This document shows, one piece after another, positions 34,301-46,070 of a DNA stretch of 64,000 nucleotides (its first letter is position 1; each line of letters opens with the position of its first letter). Source of the stretch: Cryptomeria japonica (Eukaryota > Streptophyta > Pinopsida > Cupressales > Cupressaceae); the NCBI RefSeq assembly GCF_030272615.1, contig NC_081407.1, positions 265,794,574-265,858,573 on the forward strand. Reading direction: 5' to 3'. The position numbers and the translations under genes are program-made. Under the pieces are notes generated by a model. The model saw only the letters and a program-made list of their open reading frames with translations, did no database searches and was not told the DNA's origin.

Positions 34301-36500
34301 GAAAAAAACTGTCATCAATGTATCTGGTTGATTTTAAAATTTTGGAGGCATGAGTTTGTGTGAATAGATTGTAACATTTAGAAAATCCACAAAAGTATGA
34401 TTTTTCAATGCATTCACATCCATTAGCCTAGTAGAAGAAGGTGGGAATATTTTTAAGAGGTTCATGGAGCATGCACTGGTAAATCAGAGTAGTCTGAAGA
34501 AAATTCCAAAGTTAGATCTTAGCAATAGCAACATGAAGTCAGATCGATTAGAATAATGGCTTCTTGCCATTCCCCCCTAGACCTTGTCTATTGCCATGTC
34601 ATGAAGTATTTTAGGGAACAAATCAAGGGAATATTTGTAAAGTACTATTAGTAATGGCCATTAAGCAATCAAGATACGAAAAAAGGGTGGTGGCATGCAT
34701 TACTTCATTTGATGCTATCATTTTTTGCAGAAAACATTAAAGATAGCTAAATGAGGAAATTGTCATCATTTTTGCATGTATTAGAATGGTCTTGCCTCAT
34801 GATGGTGAACTACCATTTCATAACCCAAATTTGAATTGGCCAAAGAAACAACAAGAGGATATAGTCCGACAGTTATAATCTTTTGCATGGAAAGCATGCA
34901 CTGATTTTAGTGAATATAGGAGGGTTGTCACCATATTAAATAAGATTGTAGAGCAAGATGAAAACCACGAACAATGTCTACAAGATGAGATAGCGGTAGG
35001 AAGAAACCCAAACAATTAACTTTGTTAGAATGGTGCTCCAAGCTAGAAAAGGTCTTGTAATGCAGCCTGATGTCAACCTAGTGCAGGGACATATTATTTT
35101 GAACTTATTTGACTTTTTCCAGGCTACTATTTTTTATTGGGAATAATTTAAAGATATCTGATTGATGCTGGCCAAAGAAGAAGTGAAACTATATGACATT
35201 GATAGATGAATTATAGAGTAGAACCCTTTACCTGATGATGGAGCTTGAGCCTAGTGATCTTACAACCTTATCTGTTGTGAAGTGGTTTATATTTTGATGT
35301 TTTTCAGTACAAATTTTGTTTTGAAATAGTCATGTTCAAGACCATTAGCTTTAGTAAACGTTTCTTAGAAACAGAAAAGATAGGAGGATAGTAGGTATAA
35401 ATAGGTAGATTAGTTAATTTGAGAGGATCTTTTAGGAAAACTTTGTTTTTCTCATTAGAAAAAAAACTTTTATGCATGTGATTATCTACTATTTTAATAT
35501 AGAAGAACTGTTGGTGGCCTTCATATATTAGTAATATTTGAATTATGGTGTGTGAATGCTTTTCTAATCTTTGAAATGGATGTCAGTTGGTGAATTTATA
35601 TTGAAGTGGTGGATGATTTGAAATTTTAGTTACTATGGAATATTATCTGTGAATGGCGTTTCATAGTGGCTTTATATTTGAAACTCTGAAAAAATCCTAA
35701 AAATAGTAGTTAGCATTGCACGAATGCCTTTACAAAACTTTTTGGTTAAAAAGTCTTTCCTTATTTTTTTTTCTGGTTAAAAGCATTTGAGTTGTTTACT
35801 TATTCATTGAAAATTGTTAGAAGGTAGCTTCCACCTTGTTAAATAAATAGAGAATCAGTCAGTTGGTAGTTTGTTAGACTACTTCAACTCTGGTTACATT
35901 TGTCATCTCTATGGGCGTGATAATATAGAGTTAGGTGATGAATTTGTTAACCAACAAGATTCTATGATAAAACAAATGAAAATATATTTTAGCATCTACA
36001 ATTTCAATGAAGCACAAAAAAATTCTTTGCATGGTTGAAAATGATTGCGCATGCTCTCGTCAAGTATCTTCATGTAATAAAAAAAAGAAATAAGCATCAT
36101 TCATAGGGAAAGCTTTAAATTCTCTACTATATTAAATGTTTTATTGATTGAACACATGCAATAATAAAGGGATGCAGTAGTTTATATGGTAATCTAATTT
36201 ACTTAGTTCTTGCAGGGTTACTCCTCCAAGGTGATATTCAATATTTTACTACAACCATTTTGTATTTGTTTGAACATCATTCTCTATACTCACACATAAC
36301 TTAGGTGGTGATATACAATACAGTGCACAAATAAATTTGCCATTTGAATTTTTTTTTTAAATGAAATCAAATATTTGATATGAGCTATCAAATATCCACC
36401 TTGATTTTTGAGAATGCACACAAGCAAAATATTTGAAATTTGAAGATATTGATTGAAATTAGATTTGATCATGGAGCATATCAAAGCCCTATTTTCGTGC
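34301..36500. other. Probable decayed retroelement and intergenic sequence
   Basis: The part up to about 35020 may be the Gag side of the gypsy remnant (minus strand) but contains only short open frames. From 35100 to 36500 I see no coding signal. Confidence 0.3.
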
Positions 36501-36529
36501 TCTAATGGGAAGTGCTAGGTGAATCCCCC

Positions 36530-37512
36530 TACTTTCTTTGAGTAGTCAGGGTCTGAGGATGACATGAAAATTGAAATAGGGGACATGGATGATTAGTCTA
36601 CTGATGAAGACTAGGAAACATAGGCTAATGATTCCTTCAATCATAAAAGAGACAACATTCCCCTCAGGGATGAGAAGGAAAAATTCATCAAAAGAAATAA
36701 GGTGGGGCTATCTTCACATAGCTCTTTAGTTGATGATTTGGAGGCCGAGGAGTTGGCTAAGAATCAAAATCTTGAGATGGAGAATGAAATGCATATGGGA
36801 TAGGGTTCTATGGAAGTTTTCCCTTCCCCTCCCTCTTCCAAGCAAGTGGATGATGAAAAAGGAAATTGCCCCCCCTTTCCTTGAGATGATAAAAATATTC
36901 CCCCCTCCTTGGCAAAGAATATGAAGACCTTGAGGAATTATTAGGCATGGCCATAAATACAACAGTTGATCAGTTTCATATATCCAAATGGCTCTTTCTA
37001 GAAATGAACTAGGTTAATATTAACATCTAGTCCCTAAAGAGAAAAATGGTCACATTGGAAAAGTGTGGTGGCTATTCTACTTCTGAGATTGTGGAAAGTA
37101 ATTATTTTATGGTAGTTGACAACAAGAAGATGCTTTTGATTCTTGAGAATGTGGCAAAGGATGTTAGTCTTGTGAAAAATGATTATGAAGGCCACATTCG
37201 GGTGCTTGAATTGAAAATGAAAAATATCGATGAGAACCTCACCAATCTCATGAATGAGCTATAGGACAATCCACAACGGTGTAGAAAGTATAAAATTTAT
37301 TGTGGATAAATGGCAAAAAATTCAAGCCTTCAAATCTAGGGATAATACTATTATTGATCTTGAGAAGGTTTAAAAGGAAAGCAGGTTAGTGACCTATTTT
37401 TTTGTTTTTTGTTGTTGCTTGGCTACAGGTTGCCTATGTGTATCTTATTGGTAGCTTTTTGTATTTAGGGTTTTGGGGTCCCTTCAAAACCTGGTTTTCC
37501 CTTAATAAAAAA
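36530..37512 (+). mobile_element. 3' end of a retroelement: acidic/coiled-coil ORF and tail
   Basis: Plus-strand text is acidic and interrupted by stops (GSEDDMKIEIGDMDD, then LVDDLEAEELAKNQNLEMEN), followed by an open coiled-coil piece at 37046-37264 (EGHIRVLELKMKNIDENL). It ends GGTTTTGGGGTCCCTTCAAAACC then TTAATAAAAAA at 37502-37512. Order and composition match the end of the third ORF in the 52.2-60.7 kb LINE (acidic, then coiled coil, then 3' tail), while the last 45 bases match the tail of the 28926-30759 element. No target-site duplication was found. Confidence 0.45.
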
Positions 37513-39360
37513 TATTGGTCCATTTGTGTTGGATATAAATTATATTTTAAATAATTATGTCATTTTTATCACAACAAATAGTTTTTTGTGTTTAATTATT
37601 GGTCATTTTGTGTTGGATATAAAAGTTAAAATAACAAATATTTATGGTTACAAATAGATATTTGGTCCATTTAGGTTGCATTTATTTTAAATAAAAATAT
37701 GATATTCTACTAACAAGTGATATATTTTTGTTCAACTACTAAAATTCTTAGATTAGGTTTTGATTGAATCTTTGAAAATTTATTTTTAAAATACTTCACT
37801 CTAGACATGCTATATTCTAAAACTTAACTAAGTGGATTTAGAAATGCCAATGCATTGTGGTATTACTTCTAAACAATATCAAGTCATTAAAAAGATAGGA
37901 ACATGTATGCAAACATGAGAACACACATTTGGTCATATTTATTAATTAATTGAATAAAAAATATATTAGAAAAATGATAAAACGAGTAGAAATATCATTG
38001 CATTGTGGGTTTACTTCACAAAACTTATCTAATCATTAAAAATATGACGACATCTATCCAAACATCAAAATATATATTTGACCATATTTATTAATTATTT
38101 GAAAATAAAAACCACGAAATATTCTTTATTTTTACGCCAAAGGTGTTCCCTATATGAGATTGAAGAGCTCATTTTGTTCATCAACACTCCAGAGTCATCG
38201 AGAGATGAAGCAAGACCATTGCATCATCTATGGCCATCGATTATTTTCCATCAATCTTCCCTACCATATCTACCAACATTTATTTTTTCACGTCCACCCT
38301 TTTCTTTTTGTGTCCGTTGTTTTTCTCGTAATGTAGATATTATTTCCACAGTATAAAATCACCGCAACTTGCACATTATTCACAATAAAAGCACGGAATA
38401 TGAAGACTCAGAATTATGTGGGAGTAGTGAATCATATAATTTAAAATCCAATATATTAAATAGGAATATGTGTTGGCAATGCTCTCAACGGTGGATGGTG
38501 GAACAACAATGCACATCGATACAAGACACACCAAACCGCATTTACTGCATGAATAAAAAACACAAAAATTGAAAACATGATACGATAGGGAAGGAAAAAG
38601 ACCAAACATGAGGAACGTTGATGATCATCCAGATTGTCTTGCAAGTCTATGGTATTTATTGTTTGTAATGGAACTCATCATCGCGAAGATATTTTTCCCC
38701 TGTATTCCTGGTAACTGATAAGAGAAACACAAGTTTAGGACTTCGTCGATGATTGAGATGTGACTTAGGAAGATGACTGGTTTGCATTGAATATAAATGC
38801 CTAACCGACCCTAGAGTGCTACAAATATCTTGGTTTTTCTTACTTATTTTTCTTCTATTTTCCATGTTTTTACATCTTCCAATAAATTATTTTTCTAATT
38901 GAGTAATTTCTCTCTTAGGATTTCTAGCTTTACATTCATCCTTCAAATTATTTGTTAAGCTATTGTTACAGTTTGTCATCAAACAGGTACTCTCCATGAA
39001 TTTTACACTTCATATATGCTCAGGTCATTAGCTTATTATTATCAAACTAAACCTCTTTGAAGGTAATGCTTTTGAGAATAGACTCAGAACACTACAATAT
39101 TTACTGTATTGTTTAGTGTATTTCTCCAATATTTATTTTTGATGTTAAAAAATGTAGAAATAAATTGAATGATATCTGCACAATTTTTTATTCAATGAGA
39201 ACATACAGAGCATATATAATTCAGAAATGAAACCAAAAAATGTGAGCAACAAATCTATCTAAAACTCGTCATGTAAATCCATCACCATCACCAACATAAA
39301 TTAGTATACAAAGATTGTGATTATATGAGGGAAAAAAAGGCAAAATACAAGGGAGGTAAA
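37513..39360. other. Intergenic, short TTGGTCCATTT repeats
   Basis: Near 37520-37700, variants of TTGGTCCATTTGTGTTGGAT occur three times. The remainder to 39360 shows overlapping short frames on both strands without family resemblance. Confidence 0.35.
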
Positions 39361-39367
39361 CACATAC

Positions 39368-39448
39368 TCCATAGCCATATCTGTGAAAAAATCCAAGCAG
39401 GGGCATAAATATTGAGAGCAACATCTTGATAAATGTTGCAGACCCCAT
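39368..39448 (-). pseudogene. RCI2/PMP3-like exon 1
   Basis: The 27 codons from ATG at 39448 (MGSATFIKMLLSIFM, then PLLGFFHRYGYG) match the N-terminal half of RCI2/PMP3 (LTI6) proteins. These are tiny two-helix membrane proteins induced by cold and salt. A GTATGT donor follows exactly where the family's intron usually sits, after the Y-G-C-G position. No exon 2 (the VEFWICLLL half) was found downstream on the minus strand. Several normally conserved residues differ (Lys for the acidic residue, PL for PP, Tyr for Cys), so this is probably a relic. Confidence 0.5.
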
Positions 39449-40202
39449 TTTTGCCTTTGCGCTCAACTTTAAAACTTGTTTTAAAATGTAGCAGTGACCT
39501 AAGGAAGAAATTATGAGATCTAGAATAAAAATTCTTATAAATTTCAACTAAGCTACACATTTTAAATCTAGAAACATATTACAAAGCCGAATAGAGAACG
39601 CAGGCAGTAAACCTTAAAGCAATATAGTAAAGCAAACATACTTGAAATAATTGAAACCTAGAACATTTTACAGATAAAAATTCAATAGTATGATTTTAAT
39701 TTTAAATGTTTTTAATTCAACAATGTGAATTTTTTCATTCACATTTTGGACCACAATATGATCCATCAACAAGATAACAACATAAGATCTGAAATGATCT
39801 TAAAATTATATAGATAAATTTTTTTTACAATAAATATGAAATTGAGAAACATTTCAAAACCATTCTTTAAATCTTTTATGCAATCAAATTGAAAAATGTT
39901 TCAAAATCATTCTTAAAATGTTTAAACTTAAAGATATGAAATCCAATTCAAATTCCACTAAATATGCATTTATGTGGAGATCTTCCAAAATATTTGTATA
40001 AAATTAGATAAAAATAGATACTTGAAATATCAACATTAAAGTAAAGATACACATGAAAGAGGATATTTACATGGAAGAAGAGCAAAAAGTCCTGATTGTG
40101 AACAAAATTTCACTCATTTCTGAAGGGCATCTCAATTATGAAGAAAAACAGTACATATCTATTTTGTCTTTCTTGATCATGCCACTCACATTTGGGGTTT
40201 TT

Positions 40203-40484
40203 TCATTTTCTTGTGAAAACAACGAATTCCTGTTGTGAGGATCTGCGTGATTCGTAGAACCACTCAGCTATTGCTTGGGCTTCATCTTTCTTGAACAATG
40301 GCTTTTCGCATAATTCTCCATAATGAAAATATCCATGCATTACAAATTCTCTATCTGCATGATTTCATGCCATGCAAATAGCTCTATACCTTGATTTGAG
40401 AAAAATCTTCACCTTGGATAGAGGAGTGTCTTGGAAGGATGTGTGTTTTCTTATATTGGGAATTGATAAATATTTACTACCATC
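40203..40484 (-). pseudogene. Unidentified exon-like fragment
   Basis: After a splice-acceptor-like GGTTGCAG, the minus strand holds 93 codons in one frame (DGSKYLSIPNIRKHTSFQD, ...EFVMHGYFHYGELCEKPLF, ...EAQAIAEWFYESRRS) ending at TGA, with a single internal TGA after ICMA. Amino-acid composition is protein-like, unlike the surroundings. I do not recognise the family. It could be the last exon of a decayed gene. Confidence 0.3.
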
Positions 40485-41766
40485 CTGCAACCATATGACC
40501 AAGACAATTAATTTGTGCCAATTTTTTTTTAATTTATATTTATGTTAAAAAAACATGCAACTTGGCTTAAGAAACTAGCAAACGGAAATATATCTTGAAA
40601 AAACGATGAATTTTGATTGGTTGCAAGCATAAAGTTTAATCATTGTTTAAATTTTGAAGCCTTCGCTATAGTTCCCGACAGGAGGAACTAATAACATCTT
40701 TTTTCTTGTTGGAAGATTCAATGCATTTAAGAAAATTCATTTATCACCCAAAAAAACACCTTCAGCAATCAAGAAGGATTTCACTTCCGAACTTTTAAGA
40801 GGACTAATAAAGTGTTTGGTTGTATAAAAATTTTGGTCTATGAATTCTTTGATTTAAAATAAATTTATTTTATTTAATATTTTATTTATGAAATTGTGTT
40901 TGTAAATATATATGTAATGGAGATGAATTAGTTTAAAAATAATTTTTCAAAAATTTGTTGCAAATTTTTATTTAAGATTTTATGAATTAGATTTCTAGTT
41001 TTATGAATTGATTATTTGGTTGTTCTCTTTTGATATTTTAAGTCAATATAAGAGTTTTTCATTCTCTCACTTGCCTTTTTGGTTCTTATACCTACTCAAT
41101 CCTCTCCTCTTATAATCTTCATTGGTTTGTTGACAATCATTCATTTCTCTTTTGTTGTCTTGCTTTCTAACTTTGACAATGGATCATGGAGTTTGATTTG
41201 AAATATCCTAAAAGAAATCACATTATTATTTGTTGATCTTAGAGTTTGAAACAACTAATTCCTTATTATTATGCACCAAAAGTGTATAAGCAGAACATTT
41301 TATCATAATCTAAGCCTTACATATTTAAAGAGCATTGTAAACTATTTATTCTTTAGTTGCTATACATTTGCTAATGTGGCATAGTACATAATATTGTTTA
41401 AAATATTAGTTGTGTGGTAAAAGCTAAAGATTGTATTGAAGATTAACAACACCTACTATACAAATCTTCCACAGTCAACTAATATTTTTGTTTGATTTGT
41501 TTAAAAAATAAATTCTAATTTATAGAGGATAAAATATGAATTGTTAAATTTAAATTTATATGTATATTTAAAAAATCATGAATTAAGAAATTATGAAAAA
41601 TGATTAAAAAAATCAAAATTTAATAAAAACAAAATAATCTATGCAAATCAAAGAGAACCATATGAATTCAACACTAAACATTCTCATTTTATTCCTCTTA
41701 AAAATCTGAATAAGGTAGTTAACCATGAGATAGTTTCAAAATAATTTGTTCATCAATATAACATTT
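40485..41766. other. AT-rich intergenic, no gene seen
   Basis: Low coding potential on both strands up to the target-site duplication of the next element. Confidence 0.45.
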
Positions 41767-41783
41767 AAGATTATATGTATTCT
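41767..41783. repeat. Left 17-bp target-site duplication
   Basis: AAGATTATATGTATTCT, repeated exactly at 43588-43604. Confidence 0.92.
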
Positions 41784-41856
41784 AACTCGTTAATGGGTCC
41801 CTGAGGGTTAATCCCCCTCTAGAAAAAGAAGAGGTTAAAGGGGATCCACCAACTAA

Positions 41857-42304
41857 AGAGTGGATAAAAATAAAATTTTATGGGGTATCTAGAGGAAACC
41901 CGAGAACCTCGGGAGTGGGAGTAGTCACAAGAGATGATAAGGGGGTCATCCTTTTCAAGGGTGCACGAAGATTGCAGGATGGAACAAATAACAAAGAAGA
42001 GGCATAGGCGGCACTAATGGCCACTGAATTGGCTATAAACATGAAAATCCCAAAGTTGCACCTGGAAGGACACTCCCAAGTGATTATCAACGCAATAGCG
42101 AAGGGTAACACCCCGTCATGGAAACTATCCCATTGGGTGGAGATCATTCGAGAAAAACTCAACTCCTTTGAGGATTTTCGGGTCTCCCATGTCAAGCGAG
42201 GTGCCAATGTAGTGGCGGACCTCCTCTCCAACATCGGATGTGACATGACAAGCCAAATGGCCAAGTGGTGGAAGGGAGATGGCAAAGTGTGGAAGTGGAA
42301 TTAA
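41857..42304 (+). pseudogene. LINE RNase H domain
   Basis: The plus-strand frame has VSRGNPRTSGVGVVTRDD, TNNKEEA, then a stop, AALMATELAINMK, LEGHSQVIINAIAKG and VSHVKRGANVVADLLSN. The overall fold order is that of LINE RNase H. The first catalytic Asp is replaced (FYGV for FDGA) and the third is His (EGHSQ for EGDSQ), so it is inactive. One in-frame stop occurs near 42007. Confidence 0.8.
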
Positions 42305-42428
42305 TGCAGTCCTAGAAGTATGAAAAAATCAATAAGCATGCAAGACAGCCCGTAAGGACAAGGATGCCCTTTCAAAGGCACTGCAATTAATGAAGCCGTT
42401 ACCGAGTGCAGAGCATCTGTTCGAGACA

Positions 42429-43324
42429 ATGGCGGAGGACAACAAATCTGCCGTGAAATCCTTTTCCATTTATATCATTGATTATGCATTTATGACCCAT
42501 CACAAACGACGGCGGAGGAATTACCAATTTGGTTTATGAGCAATGTATTATCAAAGAATCGGATTAATGTGAGTTTTTATGTCTTTTGCAGTGTAGTTTT
42601 TGGAGTTAACAAGTTTTGAGCAAGTTCAATGGAGGCAAATTTTACCCTAAGAACTGAGAAGAAACTGGTTCTTTTTTTGGGAACAATGTCAGATAAAAGA
42701 ATGCAAGGACTCTTCAAATACTAGGAATATAAACTATGGAGTGTAGTGCATCTAATGTCGGGGGAGGAGTTGGTGCACATTCACTTCAGGTACAGGATGA
42801 ATATGGAGGTTTATTCCTTGATTATGGCCTGGGCATGCGAATTTGAACTAGAGGTGGAAAAAATTAAGCTCACAATGACAAAGTTGATTGATGGGGACTA
42901 TTTGATCAACCTTGACTCCATTTTGGAGTCGTTGATCCCTTAGACTGGAATCCGCATTCGGGAAGGAGATGTCGAGGAGGAGATGTTACCCTTTGTTCGC
43001 AGGCTAGAGAATCAAATAAAGGAGCAATGCAGAGAGTGAGCTCGCATAGGCTAGGAAGCCATGAAGCTCTGTGTCAAACTCATAAGAACAGATGAGGTAC
43101 TGAATGTCCTTAAGGTGGTGGCGCACATGGAGGTGGGAAGAGAACTGTGAGACCGGTTTGAGGAAGGGCGGGTGGTCTAGTTTTTAGCAAGTCTAGAAGG
43201 AGACCCAGACTTTGGGAATTTGGATTGCATTCCAAAGATGAAGACTGAAGCAGCCAAAGGAAAAGCTCTGGTAGACATTGCAGATGAGGACGAGAAGCAC
43301 ACGAACCAGAGCGATATTGACTGA
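42429..43324 (+). pseudogene. LINE third ORF (unknown function)
   Basis: ATG at 42429 begins MAEDNKSAVKSFSIYIIDYA. After several stops and a frame change the ORF continues with LMSGEELVHIHFRYRMNMEV, WACEFELEVEKIK, GDVEEEMLPFVRRLENQIKE and ends VDIADEDEKHTNQSDID at TGA 43322-43324. It is charged and acidic at the end, with possible helices and no known motif. It sits in the same place as third ORFs of the LINEs at 6.5-8.5 kb and 52.2-60.7 kb. Confidence 0.45.
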
Positions 43325-43587
43325 GGGGATACGGTGCTAAAAACTCATTTTTTTGCTTTTAGCTAGTTGCTGGTTTTTAAAAAAAAAACAATATTTTATG
43401 GATGACTGTAATATTTAGTGCAGAAATGCACAATACTAGTTTTATTTCCATTTTAGCTTGAACGTTCTTCATAGTAGGCTAGGACTGTTAGTTTTTTGGG
43501 CCGATGTTGAAATCTTTATGGCCTCGGATTATTGTAGCCTTTTTTTGGAAATCAATATAACACAAAAATTACCGATAAAAAAAAAGA

Positions 43588-43604
43588 AAGATTATATGTA
43601 TTCT
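43588..43604. repeat. Right 17-bp target-site duplication
   Basis: Exact repeat of 41767-41783, immediately after the A-rich tail. Confidence 0.92.
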
Positions 43605-44204
43605 GTTTATGTATTGATAATTAGAACATTATGTCAAAGTTGTATATATTTTGTTTAAATTTTAATTGATATTTATTTATTATTATTATTTTTAATGTAG
43701 ATTAAAGTTCTTTTAGTTTTTTGTAATTTAAAAATATTAAATATATTTTCAAAATATTGTAATATTATAAAATTTTAAAAGTTATGGTTTACTATTATCT
43801 TAAGAATTAAATATATTAAAATATTAAATATATTTTAATTTAGTTATGGTTATAAGTATAAAATTTTCTAAAAGTAATTTGATTAATTTTAAATCTTTAT
43901 AGATTTAAAATTTACTTTTTAAATTTTTGGGTGTTGTATTTTTATTCAATTAGTTTGATTTGGTTTAATATAGGTTGTTCACTAAACACATTTATATTCT
44001 TCACTTATTTATATTTGAATTATTTATTTCCATTTTAAAAACTAATTTTGAATTTGAATTGTTTATTTTTATAGTTTAATAACATGGACAATCATGTTTA
44101 TACATTTCATTATGTTTGAACTGACAAAAAGTATAGTTCACCCATCCTTATTTTATTTATTTATTTGATACTTATACATTCTTCAAATTTACTCCTATCA
44201 GGCA
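43605..44204. other. AT-rich intergenic
   Basis: Very AT-rich, no coding signal. A CTCCTATCAG acceptor-like sequence precedes the ORF at 44205. Confidence 0.45.
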
Positions 44205-44552
44205 ATGGCCAAGCATACAAATTTTGATGGTATCTTTGAACTGTCTACTGGAGATACACCCAAAACTATTGAAAGCCCTTTATTGGAAATGGATGTCACA
44301 ACCATGCAAGCAGAATCATTTTTTTCTGTGAATAAACCAGATTGTCTTCCAACTAATGTCCAAAATATTACTTCAATTGTGTCCAGTAGCTGTCATGATA
44401 TTGTACATAAATTAAAAGTTACATGTCAATCAATGCCTCTTGTGGAAGAATTGGATATTGAAAAACTTCAGGAGACGTTGTCAACATTCCAAGCCAGTTG
44501 CACTAAATTAGAGGGGCTATTCACTTTCCTTAAGGGGACATATTGTCACTGA
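44205..44552 (+). CDS. Hypothetical 115-aa ORF upstream of helicase remnant
   Basis: Open from ATG at 44205 to the stop before 44553 (MAKHTNFDGIFELSTGDTP...). Composition is protein-like (TTMQAESFFSVNKPDCL, DIVHKLKVTCQSMPLVEEL) with no domain I recognise. It lies about 320 bp before the PIF1-like helicase remnant on the same strand, so it may be an upstream exon or captured piece of the same mobile element. It may equally be a chance ORF. Confidence 0.3.
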   Translation: MAKHTNFDGIFELSTGDTPKTIESPLLEMDVTTMQAESFFSVNKPDCLPTNVQNITSIVSSSCHDIVHKLKVTCQSMPLVEELDIEKLQETLSTFQASCTKLEGLFTFLKGTYCH

Positions 44553-44867
44553 CACTATTCAAATAATAAAGAATCCTCTTCCTCCATTTTCATTGATGCA
44601 TATGAGGCATACTTAAAAATTATGTGATTAGCTATTTTAGCTTCTCACTACATTTATATTTGGGCTACAACTATCAGTAGAGATACTCAAAAGTAAATAT
44701 ACAAACTTTATTTTCATATTATGAGACCTACCTAATCTATCAATGTAAATTCTTGACATAATACATAATGACGTTGCCTTTTTAAGGCTTATTGAGTTAC
44801 TAAATTTCTTCTTATATAGATTGATTTGTCAGGCATATTGAACATTTCAACCCCATCATGTTCTCAA

Positions 44868-46070
44868 GAAACAAACCCAAAATAACCTATGTATACAACA
44901 ACAAAAGGCATATGATATATTTATTTCACATCTACATGGTAATAGTTTGCATCCACCATTGAAAATTATTGTTCAAGGAACCGTAGGCACAGGAAAGTCA
45001 CACCTCGTAACAAGCATAAAGTCAACACTCACAAGATCAGCACCAAATGGACAATCAACATTATTTATCCTTGCACCAACAGGTGTTGTGGCATTCAACA
45101 TACAAGCATCAACAATTCATTCAACACTCTGAATTCCAATCAAAAAATGGTCCCTCTACAAGGACAAATATTGGCATGCTTCCAAGAAAGCGTGTACTTC
45201 ATTCGCTACATTATAATTGATGAAATGAGCTTTATTGGTGCAAAGTTGATACAACACATTGATATTAGGTTACGCTAGACATTCCCTACCCATAACCAGC
45301 TCCCATTTGGAGGATGCTCAATCATTCCCTTTGGTGACTTGGGCCAACTACCACCTGTTAAGGACATTACTATGTATGCTTCAACTTCATATGGAGGGAC
45401 ATTATGACGTAGCTTCACAACAATTATAACATTGAAAAAAATATTTCATCAAATTGGAGAGCATCCTGCCCAAATTGCCTTTCGTTCACTTCTCTCAAAT
45501 TTACGAAATGCAGATTGGCAACTTTTAATGTCTCAGGCAAATTCAGCGCTTACCTCTACAGAGTAATCTATATTCTTATCATCCACACACCTATTTGCAA
45601 CAAATGAAATGGTGTCATTACATAACAAACACGTGTTGTTGTCTTTGGGAAGGCCTATTGCCCTATCTATTGCAGAACAACTTAGGGGATCACATGCTCA
45701 AATCCAGATGAAGAACAACTTGATTCTAAGATCCTTTTATGTATTGGTGAAGAAGTTATGTTATCTGCAAACTTGTGGGTGGAAACATGACTTGTCAATG
45801 GTGCACTTGGACAAGTCAAAGAAATTGTATATAATGATGGTGAAAGACCACCTGAACTTCCCTTATTTGTTGTTGTTCAATTCAAAAATTACATAGGCCT
45901 AGTTTGGGACCAGAACAAACCAAAAAATATCCCTCTAATTCAAATCACAAGGGCCGACACTTCAAAAAGAAACAATCGACATCGATAATACTGATTGACA
46001 AGGGTTGACATTTACAACAATTTCAAGGGTCTGTGACCTTACAAGTCTTTGCATACATCCTCCATTCACG
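44868..46070 (+). pseudogene. PIF1-like DNA helicase pseudogene (Helitron-type)
   Basis: Superfamily-1 helicase motifs appear in order over three frames. They are LHPPLKIIVQGTVGTGKSHL (Walker A), LAPTGVVAFNIQASTIHSTL (Ia), YIIIDEMSFIGAKL (Walker B), PFGDLGQLPPVKD (III), then LCIGEEVMLSANLWV, LVNGALGQVKEIV and ERPPELPLFVVVQF. The final helicase motif (the HKSQG region) is absent or unrecognisable after 46000. PIF1-like helicases of plants are mostly carried by Helitrons, but no Rep domain or Helitron termini were found. Frameshifts and stops show it is inactive. Confidence 0.75.

Larger units (their letters stand above)
41784..43587 (+). mobile_element. 5'-truncated LINE with RNase H, third ORF and poly(A)
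   Basis: A 1.8-kb insertion flanked by a perfect 17-bp target-site duplication and ending in GATAAAAAAAAAG, a classic 5'-truncated LINE copy. It begins just upstream of RNase H (DPPTKEWIKIKF), runs through RNase H to a TAA at 42302-42304 and a 124-bp spacer, then an additional decayed ORF (42429-43324) and a 3' UTR. Because the duplication encloses everything, the additional ORF belonged to the transposing RNA. Confidence 0.88.

Noticed and set aside
36726-36962. Overlapping 78-aa and 64-aa frames on opposite strands
   Set aside because: Explained by the acidic, stop-interrupted retroelement ORF in the third frame.
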